DNA of 64,000 nt from Rhodoferax potami (GCF_032193805.1 NZ_JAVBIK010000001.1:1881001-1945000), one strand, 5' to 3'; positions 8,299 through 16,501 are shown, counted from the stretch's first letter. The notes: generated by a model not told the origin, from the letters alone. Translations and numbers: made by a program.

Positions 8299-9343
8299 GG
8301 CGGCCGCGCTTTCCCAAAATAAGCCAGAAAAAGAAAGGGACTCCGATGATGGCGGTCACGATACCGATCGGAAACAACGCGCCTGGCACCAGCGTCTTGG
8401 ACAACACTGACGCCGTGGACAGCAGAAAACCTCCACTGAGCATGGACAGCGGTATAAAAAATCGCTGGTCTTCGCCCACCAGCATGCGCGCAATGTGCGG
8501 CGCCACCAACCCTATGAACCCGATCACGCCCACGAAGCTAATGGCGGTTGAGGTCATCAGCGCAACCAGTACCAATGTTTTGACACGGAGCCGAGTGACA
8601 TCGACGCCCAGACTGCGCGCACGGGCTTCTCCTAGGCGCAGTGCGGTGAGCTTCCAAGCGTCCTGGAACAGCAGTGCACAACACACCAAGGTCACTGCGG
8701 ACGTCATCAACAGGGTGGTCCAGGTGGTTTTGTTCAAGCTTCCAAAGAGCCAAAACAAGATTTGCTGACTCAGTTCAGGAGACGACAGAAACTGCAGTAA
8801 CGACAACAAAGACTGGAACAAGAACAACAAGGCAATGCCGGCCAAGATCAGCGTCTGCGAACTGACATGGCGCATCAGTGCCAGCCCGAGGAGCACGCTC
8901 GCACAGACCATACACATGACGAAAGCGCCCAAGGGAATAGCCACCAGAGACGGCAGCCCGAAACCGCCAAAATACAGGCTGAGGGCCGCCCCTAGGCCTG
9001 CGGCCGCTGCCATGCCTAACGTGAAGGGGCTGGCCATGGGGTTGTCCAGCAATGTTTGCATCTCTGCGCCACCGACACCCAACGCCGCACCAACCACTAA
9101 GGCCATCAGGGCAATAGGCAAGCGCATGTCCAGAACAATGGCCCGTGCAGTGGGATCAGCTAGAGCCGGGTCCAGCAAAGTGGCTGTGACATCGGCCAGG
9201 CTCAGCATGGAAGGACCAGTCGCAATGTCCAGCACCAGACTCGCGCAAATCAGCACACCGAAGCCCAGCAAATACAGCCAGCGGGAGCCCTCGCGTTTGC
9301 GCTGGCCGGCCAGCGCCTGTTCAACGGTATAGCTCGCGTTCAC
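8291..9343 (-). CDS. FecCD-family permease of an iron-siderophore ABC transporter
   Basis: Inner-membrane permease, 350 aa, with the many hydrophobic helices of the FecCD/BtuC family. Family motifs include ARAIVLDMRLPIALMALVVG near residue 67, GAEMQTLLDNPMASPFTLGM and GVIGFIGLVAPHIARMLVG. The start is a GTG at 9343 whose GTGA overlaps the TGA of the binding protein gene, so translation is probably coupled. The substrate is a ferric chelate, heme or cobalamin. Iron is favoured by the Fur-like box upstream of the operon. Confidence 0.92.
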   Translation of the reverse strand: MNASYTVEQALAGQRKREGSRWLYLLGFGVLICASLVLDIATGPSMLSLADVTATLLDPALADPTARAIVLDMRLPIALMALVVGAALGVGGAEMQTLLDNPMASPFTLGMAAAAGLGAALSLYFGGFGLPSLVAIPLGAFVMCMVCASVLLGLALMRHVSSQTLILAGIALLFLFQSLLSLLQFLSSPELSQQILFWLFGSLNKTTWTTLLMTSAVTLVCCALLFQDAWKLTALRLGEARARSLGVDVTRLRVKTLVLVALMTSTAISFVGVIGFIGLVAPHIARMLVGEDQRFFIPLSMLSGGFLLSTASVLSKTLVPGALFPIGIVTAIIGVPFFFWLILGKRGRHA

Positions 9344-10461
9344 TTGCGATCCAAATGAACCATGAAGCTGCCGCGCGGCTGGATAGGCAGATAGCGTGCA
9401 TAAAACCCGTGGTAAGTGCCCTCAGGGTTCAGGTCCTTGAAAAGCCCCGGGTACATGGCTTTGGCCATGTATTGCATCATGGCGAGATCCAGAATGCTTC
9501 GAGTGGCACCGTGATAGACGCCGTAGACCTTCTGGTGTTTCACCGCGTTGACGCCGCTCCAGCCACTGCGCTGAGTGAAACCCTTCAGACGCTGCAGTGA
9601 CTGCTGTGTGTCGATCTCAAAACCCATCTGCATGGCAGCTGGATTAGTGACACTTTCGTAGCCAGCAATGAACACCACATCAGGGTTAGCGCTTAGAAAT
9701 TTTTCAGGGCTGATGTTTCCCCAGTTCTTGATGAAAGGCTCTGCAATATTGCGCCCCCCTACTTGGGCGGCCATGGCACCCCACATGTTTTTGCCATAGG
9801 TATAGCTATATTCAGCTGGCCCTTTGTCACCCAACTCAATGTAAATGCCGGGCGCCGGTAGTTTGGCTTTAGCAAGCCGCTGCTGGATCAGTTCCACGCC
9901 GTTGCTGTAGTCCCGGGCAATTTGCTCTGCACGGGCAGTTTCCCCGGTAATACGGCCGAGTACCCGGACACTACTCACGTGGCGCTCCACCGTCTGTGAA
10001 TTAAAGTCGACCACCACTACAGGAATGTTTGCAGCCTCCAAACGGGCCAACTCGCTGCCAAGGGTTTGGTACTGCCAATCAGCCAACACCACTACCGACG
10101 GCTTTGATGCCAACACCTTTTCGATGGAAAAGGTTTGGTCCTGCACACTGCCGACATCCGTGACCTTAAGCAACTGGGGTTTCTTTTCGGCATATTGCTT
10201 CCACACTACGGGGCGGGACTTCACAAACCATCCCAGCGAAGCGCCTGCCAGGCGATCGAAAGAACCATCACCCCCTACTGCGAAGTAGTCCTCGATATAA
10301 AAGCCCAGCATGACACGCTTGGCCGGTACATCGACTGTGACCTGGCGTCCGAGGACGTCTTGCACCACCGCAGGGGCTGCGCCAGCTTGACTGATAGCTC
10401 CCATCCACAAGGCGCAGGCGGCCAAACCTGAAAAGATCAAATGGCGTGCGGGTGATTTCAT
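9340..10461 (-). CDS. Periplasmic ferric-siderophore-type binding protein
   Basis: Class III periplasmic binding protein of the FecB/BtuF group, 373 aa, first gene of the operon. Residues 1-28 form a signal peptide ending SQAGA. The mature protein begins with AVVQDVLGRQVTVDVPAKRV, the classic start of this family, and contains KPSVVVLADWQ and the late hinge-helix region. The longer open frame upstream of 10461 is rejected because it lacks a signal peptide at its start. No TonB-dependent receptor is adjacent, so the outer-membrane partner must lie elsewhere. Confidence 0.88.
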   Translation of the reverse strand: MKSPARHLIFSGLAACALWMGAISQAGAAPAVVQDVLGRQVTVDVPAKRVMLGFYIEDYFAVGGDGSFDRLAGASLGWFVKSRPVVWKQYAEKKPQLLKVTDVGSVQDQTFSIEKVLASKPSVVVLADWQYQTLGSELARLEAANIPVVVVDFNSQTVERHVSSVRVLGRITGETARAEQIARDYSNGVELIQQRLAKAKLPAPGIYIELGDKGPAEYSYTYGKNMWGAMAAQVGGRNIAEPFIKNWGNISPEKFLSANPDVVFIAGYESVTNPAAMQMGFEIDTQQSLQRLKGFTQRSGWSGVNAVKHQKVYGVYHGATRSILDLAMMQYMAKAMYPGLFKDLNPEGTYHGFYARYLPIQPRGSFMVHLDRK

Positions 10462-10585
10462 CTGTGTGTTTCCATTCCGTCGAAAGTGGGCCCTCTCAGG
10501 GGTAGGCGGGGAGCAGGGCACTGAACCAGTAGAGTCGACAAGATGTGCGAAGTCGCAGACTACGTCGACTGCCATTGCAAATTTA

Positions 10586-10604
10586 AATGAGAGTGATTCG
10601 TATT
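10586..10604. promoter_or_regulatory. Fur-like box upstream of the iron-siderophore operon
   Basis: The 19-base stretch AATGAGAGTGATTCGTATT resembles the palindromic Fur consensus built from AATGA/ATT hexamers, with a few mismatches. It lies about 125 bases upstream of the binding protein start and about 80 upstream of the divergent copper cluster. It fits iron-repressed expression of the ABC operon. Direct binding is not shown. Confidence 0.6.
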
Positions 10605-10682
10605 GTATTGCCAAATGAAAGACATGAAAGGGCTTAGACAGTAGCGCTTGGGACTTCAGCCCGAACGGCATATCATCCGTCC

Positions 10683-11111
10683 ATGCGTGCTGTCCTCCTC
10701 ATCCTGTTGATCGCCCTGGCGCCTCTGCGCGGCATGGCCAATGAGCTGATGGCGACCCGCATGGCCGCTGCGCTGACGGCCAGCATGGCAACCAACGCAC
10801 ACCACGGCACACCGGCTGCTGCGCAAGCAGGTGGCCACCACTGCGACGACATGGCCGCCAGCGCCATGCCCGAGCACATGGCCACCACAGCAGAGGCCGC
10901 ATCCACGCACCACGCCAGCCCGTCCGCCGCCATGGCATCGCACGATGGCTGCGAGAACTGCGCCCTGTGCCAGATGTGTGCCGCTACCGCCATGCCGGCT
11001 GATTTGCAGGTCGCGCTGCCGGTATTCGGCCCGCAAATGCCCACGCCGGCGCACGCCGACCGCTTTGCCAGCGCCGCTGCGGCATTGGCCCAAAAACCAC
11101 CCATTTCCTGA
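10683..11111 (+). CDS. Secreted Met/His-rich protein with CxxCxxC motif, first gene of the copper cluster
   Basis: A 142-residue protein with a signal peptide (MRAVLLILLIALAPLRG region). The low-complexity body is rich in His and Met, with HH pairs, HHCDDM, MPEHM and the cluster CENCALCQMC. These residues are typical soft-metal ligands, so a periplasmic copper chaperone or buffer is likely. It opens the run of copper genes and its 3' end takes part in a long inverted repeat that reaches the next gene's ribosome site. It recalls DUF2946/CzcI-like small proteins, but I cannot place it firmly. Confidence 0.7.
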   Translation: MRAVLLILLIALAPLRGMANELMATRMAAALTASMATNAHHGTPAAAQAGGHHCDDMAASAMPEHMATTAEAASTHHASPSAAMASHDGCENCALCQMCAATAMPADLQVALPVFGPQMPTPAHADRFASAAAALAQKPPIS

Positions 11112-11199
11112 TTCCAAGGCCCGTAGTGGGTCTCTAGTCCGCCCACCGGTTGCCCCGCGCAGCCTGCGGGCGGGGTGTTTTCACCTTGAATCAGGAAAT
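11103..11199 (+). promoter_or_regulatory. Long inverted repeat between the first two copper genes, covering the second gene's ribosome site
   Basis: A 17-base arm at 11103-11119 (covering the stop codon of the first gene) pairs with a 16-base arm at 11184-11199, perfect except for one bulged C. The right arm contains the AGGAAA ribosome site of the gene at 11205. The 64 bases between can form two smaller stems, GTGGG(T)/(G)CCCAC at 11126-11146 and CCCGC/GCGGG at 11154-11170. This is a candidate three-way-junction RNA that could control translation of the second gene. Function is inferred. Confidence 0.55.
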
Positions 11200-11204
11200 C
11201 AACC

Positions 11205-11525
11205 ATGTTCTCTTTTCGTTCGCTACGGCGGGCCGCCTGCGCTACTGGCTTGGGCTCCGCCCTTGTGCTGGTGGCCCACGCGCAGGCCCAGCCCGCAGTC
11301 CACACCCTGACTGAGCCTGCACGCACGCTGCAAACCAGTGACGCCGCCAGCCCCGTGCCCGCGCTGCCCTACCGCTCGGTGTTTGCCGACCTGCCCAAAG
11401 GCGTCGAAGAAGGCAGCGGCGATTGGAAGGCTGCCAACAAGGCGGTCGGGCAGTTCCCGCGTGGCCATATCGACCTGCTGCAGTGGGAAAAAGCCCGTGC
11501 CGCCAAACCGAAGGAGCAGCCATGA
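11205..11525 (+). CDS. Small secreted protein of the copper cluster, unknown family
   Basis: A 106-residue protein with an N-terminal signal peptide (residues 1-28, ending AHAQA). The polar remainder contains ALPYRSVFADLPKGVEE and the conserved-looking tail ANKAVGQFPRGHIDLLQWE. No cysteines follow the signal region, and Met/His are few, so direct metal binding is not obvious. Its TGA overlaps the ATG of the TolC-like gene (ATGA), so it is probably translated together with it. Small proteins of this type accompany copper efflux channels in related bacteria; a role in assembling the channel is only a guess. Confidence 0.65.
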   Translation: MFSFRSLRRAACATGLGSALVLVAHAQAQPAVHTLTEPARTLQTSDAASPVPALPYRSVFADLPKGVEEGSGDWKAANKAVGQFPRGHIDLLQWEKARAAKPKEQP

Positions 11526-12688
11526 GCCCCATCCACCTGCCGCTGCGCGCGCTGCCTTTGGCCTTTGCGTTGCTGTTCACCCAAGCCCACGCCGCGCCAC
11601 TGGATGGCGGCGTGCAAGGCCTGCAAGCCGAGGTGCAAAGCCGCCTGGGCGCCCTGCTGGGCCCGGCGGCCGCGCCATTGCGCATCGCCAGCCCGACCTT
11701 TGCAGACGCCGATGAGCTGACCAAGCTGCTCCAAGCCCCGCTGGATGGGCCTGCTGCGATGCGCATCGCCCTTCTCCACAACCCCGAGTTGCAGATGGCG
11801 CTGGGCGCGGAGGGCAGCAACATCACCGACATGCAAAGCACCGGCTTTCCGCCACGGCTGCGCGCCCGCGACGAAGCCACCCGCTTGGCCCTGCGCGCCT
11901 ACAAGGCGTGGGTAAACGCGGTGGCCGCAGAACGCAGCGCCCAGCTGCTGCGCGAGGCCAAGACCACGGCCGAAACCGCCGACGAACTCACCCGTCGCAT
12001 GGTGCGCGCCGGCAATGTGAGCCGCCTGACCCAAGCCCAAAGCCAGGCCACGCTGTCAGACGCCGCGGTGGCGCTGGCGCGGGGCGAGCAAGCGGCATTT
12101 GCTGCGCGCGAGCAGCTCATCCGGGTGCTGGGCCTGTGGGGTGCGCAAACCGGCTTTACCCTGGCGACCGCCCTGCCCTCATTACCCGCCAGCCCCACTG
12201 ACACCACTGATCTGGAAGCTCGCGCCCTTGCCGCCCGCAGCAGCCTGCAAGCCGAGCGCCTGAGTTGGCAGCGCAAACAAGCTACTCACGTGCCATCCAG
12301 CGTAGATGAGCGCTGGGACGCGCTGGGCGACGCGGCCAAAGTGCGCGCGCAAGCCGTGCAGGTACGCAGCGAAGCGAGCGAAGCTGCCTTCAACCTGCGC
12401 ACCCAGTGGGACATAGCCCACCACCTGCAAACCGAAGTGGTGCCACTGCGCCAGTTCATCCACGACGAGCTGACCCTGCGCTACAACGGCATGCTGACCA
12501 GCGTGTTTGAGGTCATGGCCGACAGCCGCACCCGCACGCTCAGCGGTCTGGCCGCTGCGGAAGCGCTGCGCGACTACTGGCTGGCGTTTGCCGATGTGCA
12601 GGCGGTGCTGGCCGGTGTGTCGCCCGAAGGCAGCGCACCCGCCCGCACCGGTGCCGCAGTCGGCCCCGACGCCAAAGCGGCGCATTGA
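11522..12688 (+). CDS. TolC-family outer-membrane channel protein of the copper cluster
   Basis: Outer-membrane efflux protein of the TolC/CusC group, 388 aa, secreted via residues 1-20 (ending THAHA region). The body is largely long amphipathic helix with motifs typical of the family: AALLHNPELQMAL-like IALLHNPELQMALGAEG near residue 80, and YKAWVNAVAAERSAQLLREA. It is shorter than the usual 420-470 aa. No RND pump or membrane-fusion gene is next to it, which is unusual for a TolC partner. The start overlaps the preceding gene by four bases. Confidence 0.82.
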   Translation: MSPIHLPLRALPLAFALLFTQAHAAPLDGGVQGLQAEVQSRLGALLGPAAAPLRIASPTFADADELTKLLQAPLDGPAAMRIALLHNPELQMALGAEGSNITDMQSTGFPPRLRARDEATRLALRAYKAWVNAVAAERSAQLLREAKTTAETADELTRRMVRAGNVSRLTQAQSQATLSDAAVALARGEQAAFAAREQLIRVLGLWGAQTGFTLATALPSLPASPTDTTDLEARALAARSSLQAERLSWQRKQATHVPSSVDERWDALGDAAKVRAQAVQVRSEASEAAFNLRTQWDIAHHLQTEVVPLRQFIHDELTLRYNGMLTSVFEVMADSRTRTLSGLAAAEALRDYWLAFADVQAVLAGVSPEGSAPARTGAAVGPDAKAAH

Positions 12689-12715
12689 GCGCCTCGCCCC
12701 CATTCAAGGATCTGT

Positions 12716-14128
12716 ATGAACCGACGTAACTTTTTCAACGGTGCAGCAGCCACCGCCATGGGAGCGGTAGCTGCCGCCTCGGTGAGCCGCGTGGCCATGG
12801 CCGCCCTGCCTGAGCCGGTGCTGCAAACATCGCCCGCCACCATGCCGCCCCTGGTGCCCGGCACCGGCCGGCCCTACAACCCGGTTGTCACCCTCAACGG
12901 TTGGACCCTGCCCTGGCGCATGAACCAGGGCGTGAAGGAATTCCATCTGGTGGCCGAGCCGGTCGTGCGCGAGATGGCGCCCGGCTTCAAAGCCCATATG
13001 TGGGGCTACAACGGCCAGAGCCCCGGCCCCACCATCGAGGTGGTAGAGGGCGACCGCGTGCGCGTGTTTGTGACCAACAAATTGCCCGAGCACACCAGCG
13101 TGCACTGGCACGGCCAGCGCCTGCCCAACGGCATGGACGGCGTGTCGGGCCTGAACCAAGCGCCGATACCCGTAGGCAAGACCTTTGTGTATGAGTTTGT
13201 GGCGCGCCGCCCCGGCACCTTTATGTACCACCCGCATGCGGACGAGATGACGCAAATGGCCATGGGCATGATGGGCTTCTGGGTCACCCACCCCAAGACC
13301 AAAAACCCACTCATCAGCGAGGTGGACCGGGACTTTTGCTTTCTGCTCAATGCCTACGACATTGACCCCGGCAGCATGACCCCCAAAATCATGACCATGC
13401 TGGACTTCAACCTCTGGAGCTGGAACAGCCGCATATTCCCCGGCATCGACACACTCAACGTGCGCAAGATGGACAAGGTGCGTATCCGGGTGGGCAACCT
13501 CACCATGACCAACCACCCCATCCACCTGCACGGCCACGAATTTATGGTGACCGGTAGCGACGGCGGGCCCTGGCCGCTGGCTGCTCGGGTGCCTGAGATC
13601 ACCACCGACATCGCGGTGGGGCAGATGCGGCAGTTTGAGTTTCTGGCCGACGAAGAAGGCGACTGGGCCTTCCACTGCCACAAGAGCCACCACACCATGA
13701 ACGCCATGGGCCACAACGTGCCCACCATGATCGGCGTGGACCACCGCGGGCTGGTGGGACAACTACAAAAAGCCATGCCCGACTACATGGTGATGGGCGA
13801 GCGCGGCATGGCCGACATGGGCGAAATGGAAATGGCCCTGCCCGACAACACCGCCCCCATGATGACGGGCAGCGGCCCCTATGGCGGGGTGGAGATGGGC
13901 GGCATGTTCAGCATTCTCAAGGTGCGCAAAGACCAGAAGCCGGGGGATTACAAAGACCCAGGCTGGTACCAGCAGCCCCCCGGCACCCGCGCCTTTGAGT
14001 GGACCGGCGCCCTGCCCGAACCCGCACGCTTTCAGGCCGAAGGCAAGGGCAGCATGCCGCTGGCCCAGCCGCCCCATCACGACACCCAGGTCCAGGTGCG
14101 CAAGCCCATGGGCACCATGAACCACTGA
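12716..14128 (+). CDS. Tat-exported multicopper oxidase
   Basis: Periplasmic multicopper oxidase, 470 aa, probably oxidising Cu(I) to the less toxic Cu(II). The N-terminus MNRRNFFNGA is a twin-arginine signal, so folding and copper loading may precede export. All four copper-ligand blocks are present: HWHG (130-133), YHPH (171-174), HPIHLHGH (267-274) and HCHKSHH (320-326). Residues about 355-395 are Met-rich, like the copper-binding insert of CueO/CopA. It lies between the TolC-like and cupredoxin genes on the same strand. Confidence 0.92.
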   Translation: MNRRNFFNGAAATAMGAVAAASVSRVAMAALPEPVLQTSPATMPPLVPGTGRPYNPVVTLNGWTLPWRMNQGVKEFHLVAEPVVREMAPGFKAHMWGYNGQSPGPTIEVVEGDRVRVFVTNKLPEHTSVHWHGQRLPNGMDGVSGLNQAPIPVGKTFVYEFVARRPGTFMYHPHADEMTQMAMGMMGFWVTHPKTKNPLISEVDRDFCFLLNAYDIDPGSMTPKIMTMLDFNLWSWNSRIFPGIDTLNVRKMDKVRIRVGNLTMTNHPIHLHGHEFMVTGSDGGPWPLAARVPEITTDIAVGQMRQFEFLADEEGDWAFHCHKSHHTMNAMGHNVPTMIGVDHRGLVGQLQKAMPDYMVMGERGMADMGEMEMALPDNTAPMMTGSGPYGGVEMGGMFSILKVRKDQKPGDYKDPGWYQQPPGTRAFEWTGALPEPARFQAEGKGSMPLAQPPHHDTQVQVRKPMGTMNH

Positions 14129-14160
14129 GCCTTTTTCACTTCAAACAACGAGTACACATC

Positions 14161-14637
14161 ATGAAAAACACTATCAAACTCATAGCTGCTTGCGCAATAT
14201 TGGCGAGCGCTACCAGCTCTTTTGCTGCTGGAAGCCATGCCGGAGGCCACGGTACCGAGGCCATCGGCAAGCCCGGTGTCGCCGCCAAGGTGAGCCGCAC
14301 GGTGCAAATCGACATGACCGACAACATGCGCTTCACGCCCTCCACTGTCACGGTGCGCAAAGGCGAGACAGTGCGCTTTGTCGTTAAAAACTCCGGGCAG
14401 CTCAAACACGAGTTCAACCTCGGTACCGAGAAGGACCTGAAAGAGCATTACGAAATGATGAAGAAGTTCCCGGAGATGGAACACGACGAACCCAACATCG
14501 CCAGCGTGGCGCCCGGCAAAACGGGTGAAGTGATCTGGCAGTTCACCAAGGCGGGTACTGTGAACTTTGCCTGCCTGCACCCCGGCCACTACGAGGCCGG
14601 CATGAAAGGCGCTGTGAAAGTGGGGGCCGGCAAATGA
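14161..14637 (+). CDS. Periplasmic cupredoxin (plastocyanin/azurin-like)
   Basis: Blue-copper-type protein, 158 aa. After a signal peptide ending SFAA (residue 23), the type-1 site ligands can be assigned as H83 (LKHEF), C138, H143 and M148 (CLHPGHYEAGM). It probably shuttles or stores copper for the neighbouring oxidase. DNA encoding the signal peptide closely matches the genome's family A intergenic repeat. The gene ends overlapping the DUF411 gene (ATGA). The ribosome site is weak. Confidence 0.88.
   Translation: MKNTIKLIAACAILASATSSFAAGSHAGGHGTEAIGKPGVAAKVSRTVQIDMTDNMRFTPSTVTVRKGETVRFVVKNSGQLKHEFNLGTEKDLKEHYEMMKKFPEMEHDEPNIASVAPGKTGEVIWQFTKAGTVNFACLHPGHYEAGMKGAVKVGAGK
14172..14232 (+). 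repeat. Family A repeat inside the cupredoxin signal-peptide coding region
   Basis: Bases around 14181-14217 read CATAGCTGCTTGCGCAATAT then GGCGAGCGCTACCAGC, matching the intergenic repeat core (tagctgcttgcgca-tat-gagcgcta) seen at 41904-41953 and 61266-61326. Here the repeat is translated as part of the signal peptide. Confidence 0.5.
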
Positions 14638-15092
14638 TGCGCACACGCCGAACCGTGCTCGCTTCAATCGGCGCCCTGTTGGCTGTACCCGTGAGGGCTG
14701 CCAAGCCACCGGCAACCCCCATGGAGGTCTGGAAAGACCCCAACTGCGGCTGCTGCAAAGACTGGGTGAAACACCTGGAGCAAGCCGGCTTTACCGTGCG
14801 GGTGTACGACATCGGCAACGAAGCCAAGCGCGCCGCGCTCGGCATGCCGCAGGCCTTGGGCTCTTGCCACACCGGCGTGGTCGGTGGCTATGCCATTGAG
14901 GGCCATGTGCCGGCCAAAGACATCCAACGCCTGCTGCGCGAGAAGCCCAAGGCGCTGGGTCTGTCAGTGCCGGGCATGCCCATCGGTTCGCCGGGGATGG
15001 ACGGCGCGATCTACAAGGGCCGCAAAGACCCGTTCGATGTGCTGCTGGTGGCCGCCAATGGCAACAGCACTGTGTTCCAGAGTTACCGCTGA
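14634..15092 (+). CDS. DUF411 metal-binding protein
   Basis: Secreted 152-residue protein of the DUF411 family, commonly found in copper resistance operons. Residues 1-23 form a signal peptide that begins with RTRR. The thioredoxin-like core starts EVWKDPNCGCCKDW (cysteines 38, 40, 41) and is followed by LGSCHTGVVGGYAIEGHVPA, the family hallmark. The cysteines and His suggest Cu(I) binding or thiol exchange in the periplasm. The start overlaps the cupredoxin stop; a second ATG lies one codon later. Confidence 0.88.
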   Translation: MMRTRRTVLASIGALLAVPVRAAKPPATPMEVWKDPNCGCCKDWVKHLEQAGFTVRVYDIGNEAKRAALGMPQALGSCHTGVVGGYAIEGHVPAKDIQRLLREKPKALGLSVPGMPIGSPGMDGAIYKGRKDPFDVLLVAANGNSTVFQSYR

Positions 15093-15104
15093 AAGGACTG
15101 CACC

Positions 15105-15413
15105 ATGACTTTCTCTCAACTGGCACACCGGGCCGGAATCACCCTTGCCGCGCTGGTGTGCGCGACTTCCGTGTTTGCCCAAGCAACCGCCGGGCTGGCC
15201 CAGGGCGAGATCCGCAAGGTCGACAAAGCGGCGGCCAAGATCACCATCAAGCATGGCGACATCCCTTCCATCGAGATGCCGCCGATGACCATGGTGTTCG
15301 GCGTCAAAGACGCGGCTTTGCTGGATAACGCCAAGGCGGGTGACAAAATCCGCTTCGATGCTGTCCTGGAGGGCGGCAAGTACATCGTCACCCGACTCGA
15401 AGCCGACCGATAA
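15105..15413 (+). CDS. CusF-like periplasmic copper-binding protein
   Basis: A 102-residue secreted protein (signal ends VFAQ, residue 26) with the small beta-barrel fold of CusF. The metal site is visible as H50 in IKHGDIPSIEM and the MPPMTM block (M61, M63). In E. coli CusF a Trp caps the copper two residues before the Met pair; here the aligned position is Met58, so the capping interaction must differ. It probably hands Cu(I) or Ag(I) to an exporter or oxidase. Confidence 0.85.
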   Translation: MTFSQLAHRAGITLAALVCATSVFAQATAGLAQGEIRKVDKAAAKITIKHGDIPSIEMPPMTMVFGVKDAALLDNAKAGDKIRFDAVLEGGKYIVTRLEADR

Positions 15414-15419
15414 GACCCC

Positions 15420-16487
15420 ATGAAGCTTCTACTGCACCGCCTCACCCCCCGTGGCATCAGCGCCGCCTTGCTGGCGGCTCTGCTCTTCGGGGCCGGCACG
15501 CCGCTGGCCAAATGGCTGATGGGCGATGTGCAGCCCTGGATGCTGGCGGGCTTGCTCTATCTAGGCTCCGGGTTGGGCTTGGGCCTGTTCCGCAGGCTCA
15601 GTGGTGCGGCACCGGTGCAACTCGCCCCCGGCGAGTGGCGCTGGCTGCTGGGTGCGATTGCTAGCGGGGGAGTGGTGGGCCCGGTGTTGCTGATGGTGGG
15701 CTTGAGCGGCATGCCGGCGTCCGGCGCGTCGCTATTGCTCAATGCCGAAGGTGTGTTTACCGCCGTGCTGGCATGGGTGGCTTTCCGCGAGAACGTGGAC
15801 CGGCGCATTGCACTCGGCATGGCCGCCATTGCCGCCGGTGCGCTGGTGCTGAGCTGGCCTTCGCAGCCCGGGTTTGCGGGTGCGTGGCCGGCGCTGTGCA
15901 TTTTGGGGGCCTGCCTGGCCTGGGCGCTGGACAACAACTTCACGCGCAAGGTGTCGCTGCACGATGCGAGCTGGATTGCCTGCGTCAAAGGTCTGGTGGC
16001 GGGCAGTGTGAATTTGCTGCTCGCGCTCTTGTTGGGCAACGCGTTGCCAGCGTTACCGGCACTCGGCGGCGCCATGCTGGTGGGACTGCTGGCCTACGGC
16101 GTGAGCCTGGTGCTGTTTGTAGTGGGCCTGCGGGAGCTGGGCACAGCGCGCACTGGTGCGTATTTTTCGCTGGCACCGTTCTTTGGTGCGGCGCTGGGTC
16201 TGGCCTATGGCGAGCCGCTGACCTGGCAGCTCGCAGTGGCGGCTGCGCTCATGGGCCTCGGGCTGTGGCTGCACCTGACCGAACACCATGCCCACCCCCA
16301 TGTGCATGAAGCCATGGACCACAGCCATCCTCACAGCCACGACCTGCACCACCAGCACGATCACCCCGACCAACCCGGGCTGGTGCTCGCCCCGGGCGAG
16401 GTGCACACCCATGCACACCACCACGCGCCGCTGCATCACAGCCACCCGCATTACCCGGACGCGCACCACCAGCACGCGCACCCGTAG
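15420..16487 (+). CDS. EamA-family transporter with a long His-rich C-terminal tail
   Basis: Ten-helix DMT transporter (355 aa; helices within about residues 10-290) ending in a cytosolic or periplasmic tail of about 60 residues in which roughly every second or third residue is His (for example HSHPHSHDLHHQHDH and HTHAHHH). The repeats in the DNA here are His codons, not a nucleic-acid repeat. It is the last gene of the copper cluster and starts seven bases after the CusF-like gene. His tails of this kind bind Ni, Co, Zn or Cu; metal export or sensing is inferred. Confidence 0.8.
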   Translation: MKLLLHRLTPRGISAALLAALLFGAGTPLAKWLMGDVQPWMLAGLLYLGSGLGLGLFRRLSGAAPVQLAPGEWRWLLGAIASGGVVGPVLLMVGLSGMPASGASLLLNAEGVFTAVLAWVAFRENVDRRIALGMAAIAAGALVLSWPSQPGFAGAWPALCILGACLAWALDNNFTRKVSLHDASWIACVKGLVAGSVNLLLALLLGNALPALPALGGAMLVGLLAYGVSLVLFVVGLRELGTARTGAYFSLAPFFGAALGLAYGEPLTWQLAVAAALMGLGLWLHLTEHHAHPHVHEAMDHSHPHSHDLHHQHDHPDQPGLVLAPGEVHTHAHHHAPLHHSHPHYPDAHHQHAHP

Positions 16488-16501
16488 GGGGAGACTTTGC
16501 G

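Noticed and set aside
11151..11183. GC-rich hairpin with TTTT considered as a simple terminator
   Set aside because: The stem is only five base pairs and the larger inverted repeat around it explains the region better; genes continue in the same direction.
12704..13762. 352-codon minus-strand open frame rich in His and Val
   Set aside because: Antisense to the multicopper oxidase, which carries all expected motifs.
16270..16487. Apparent short tandem DNA repeats (CAC/CAT-rich), CRISPR-like at first glance
   Set aside because: They are His codons of the transporter tail; no regular repeat-spacer pattern.
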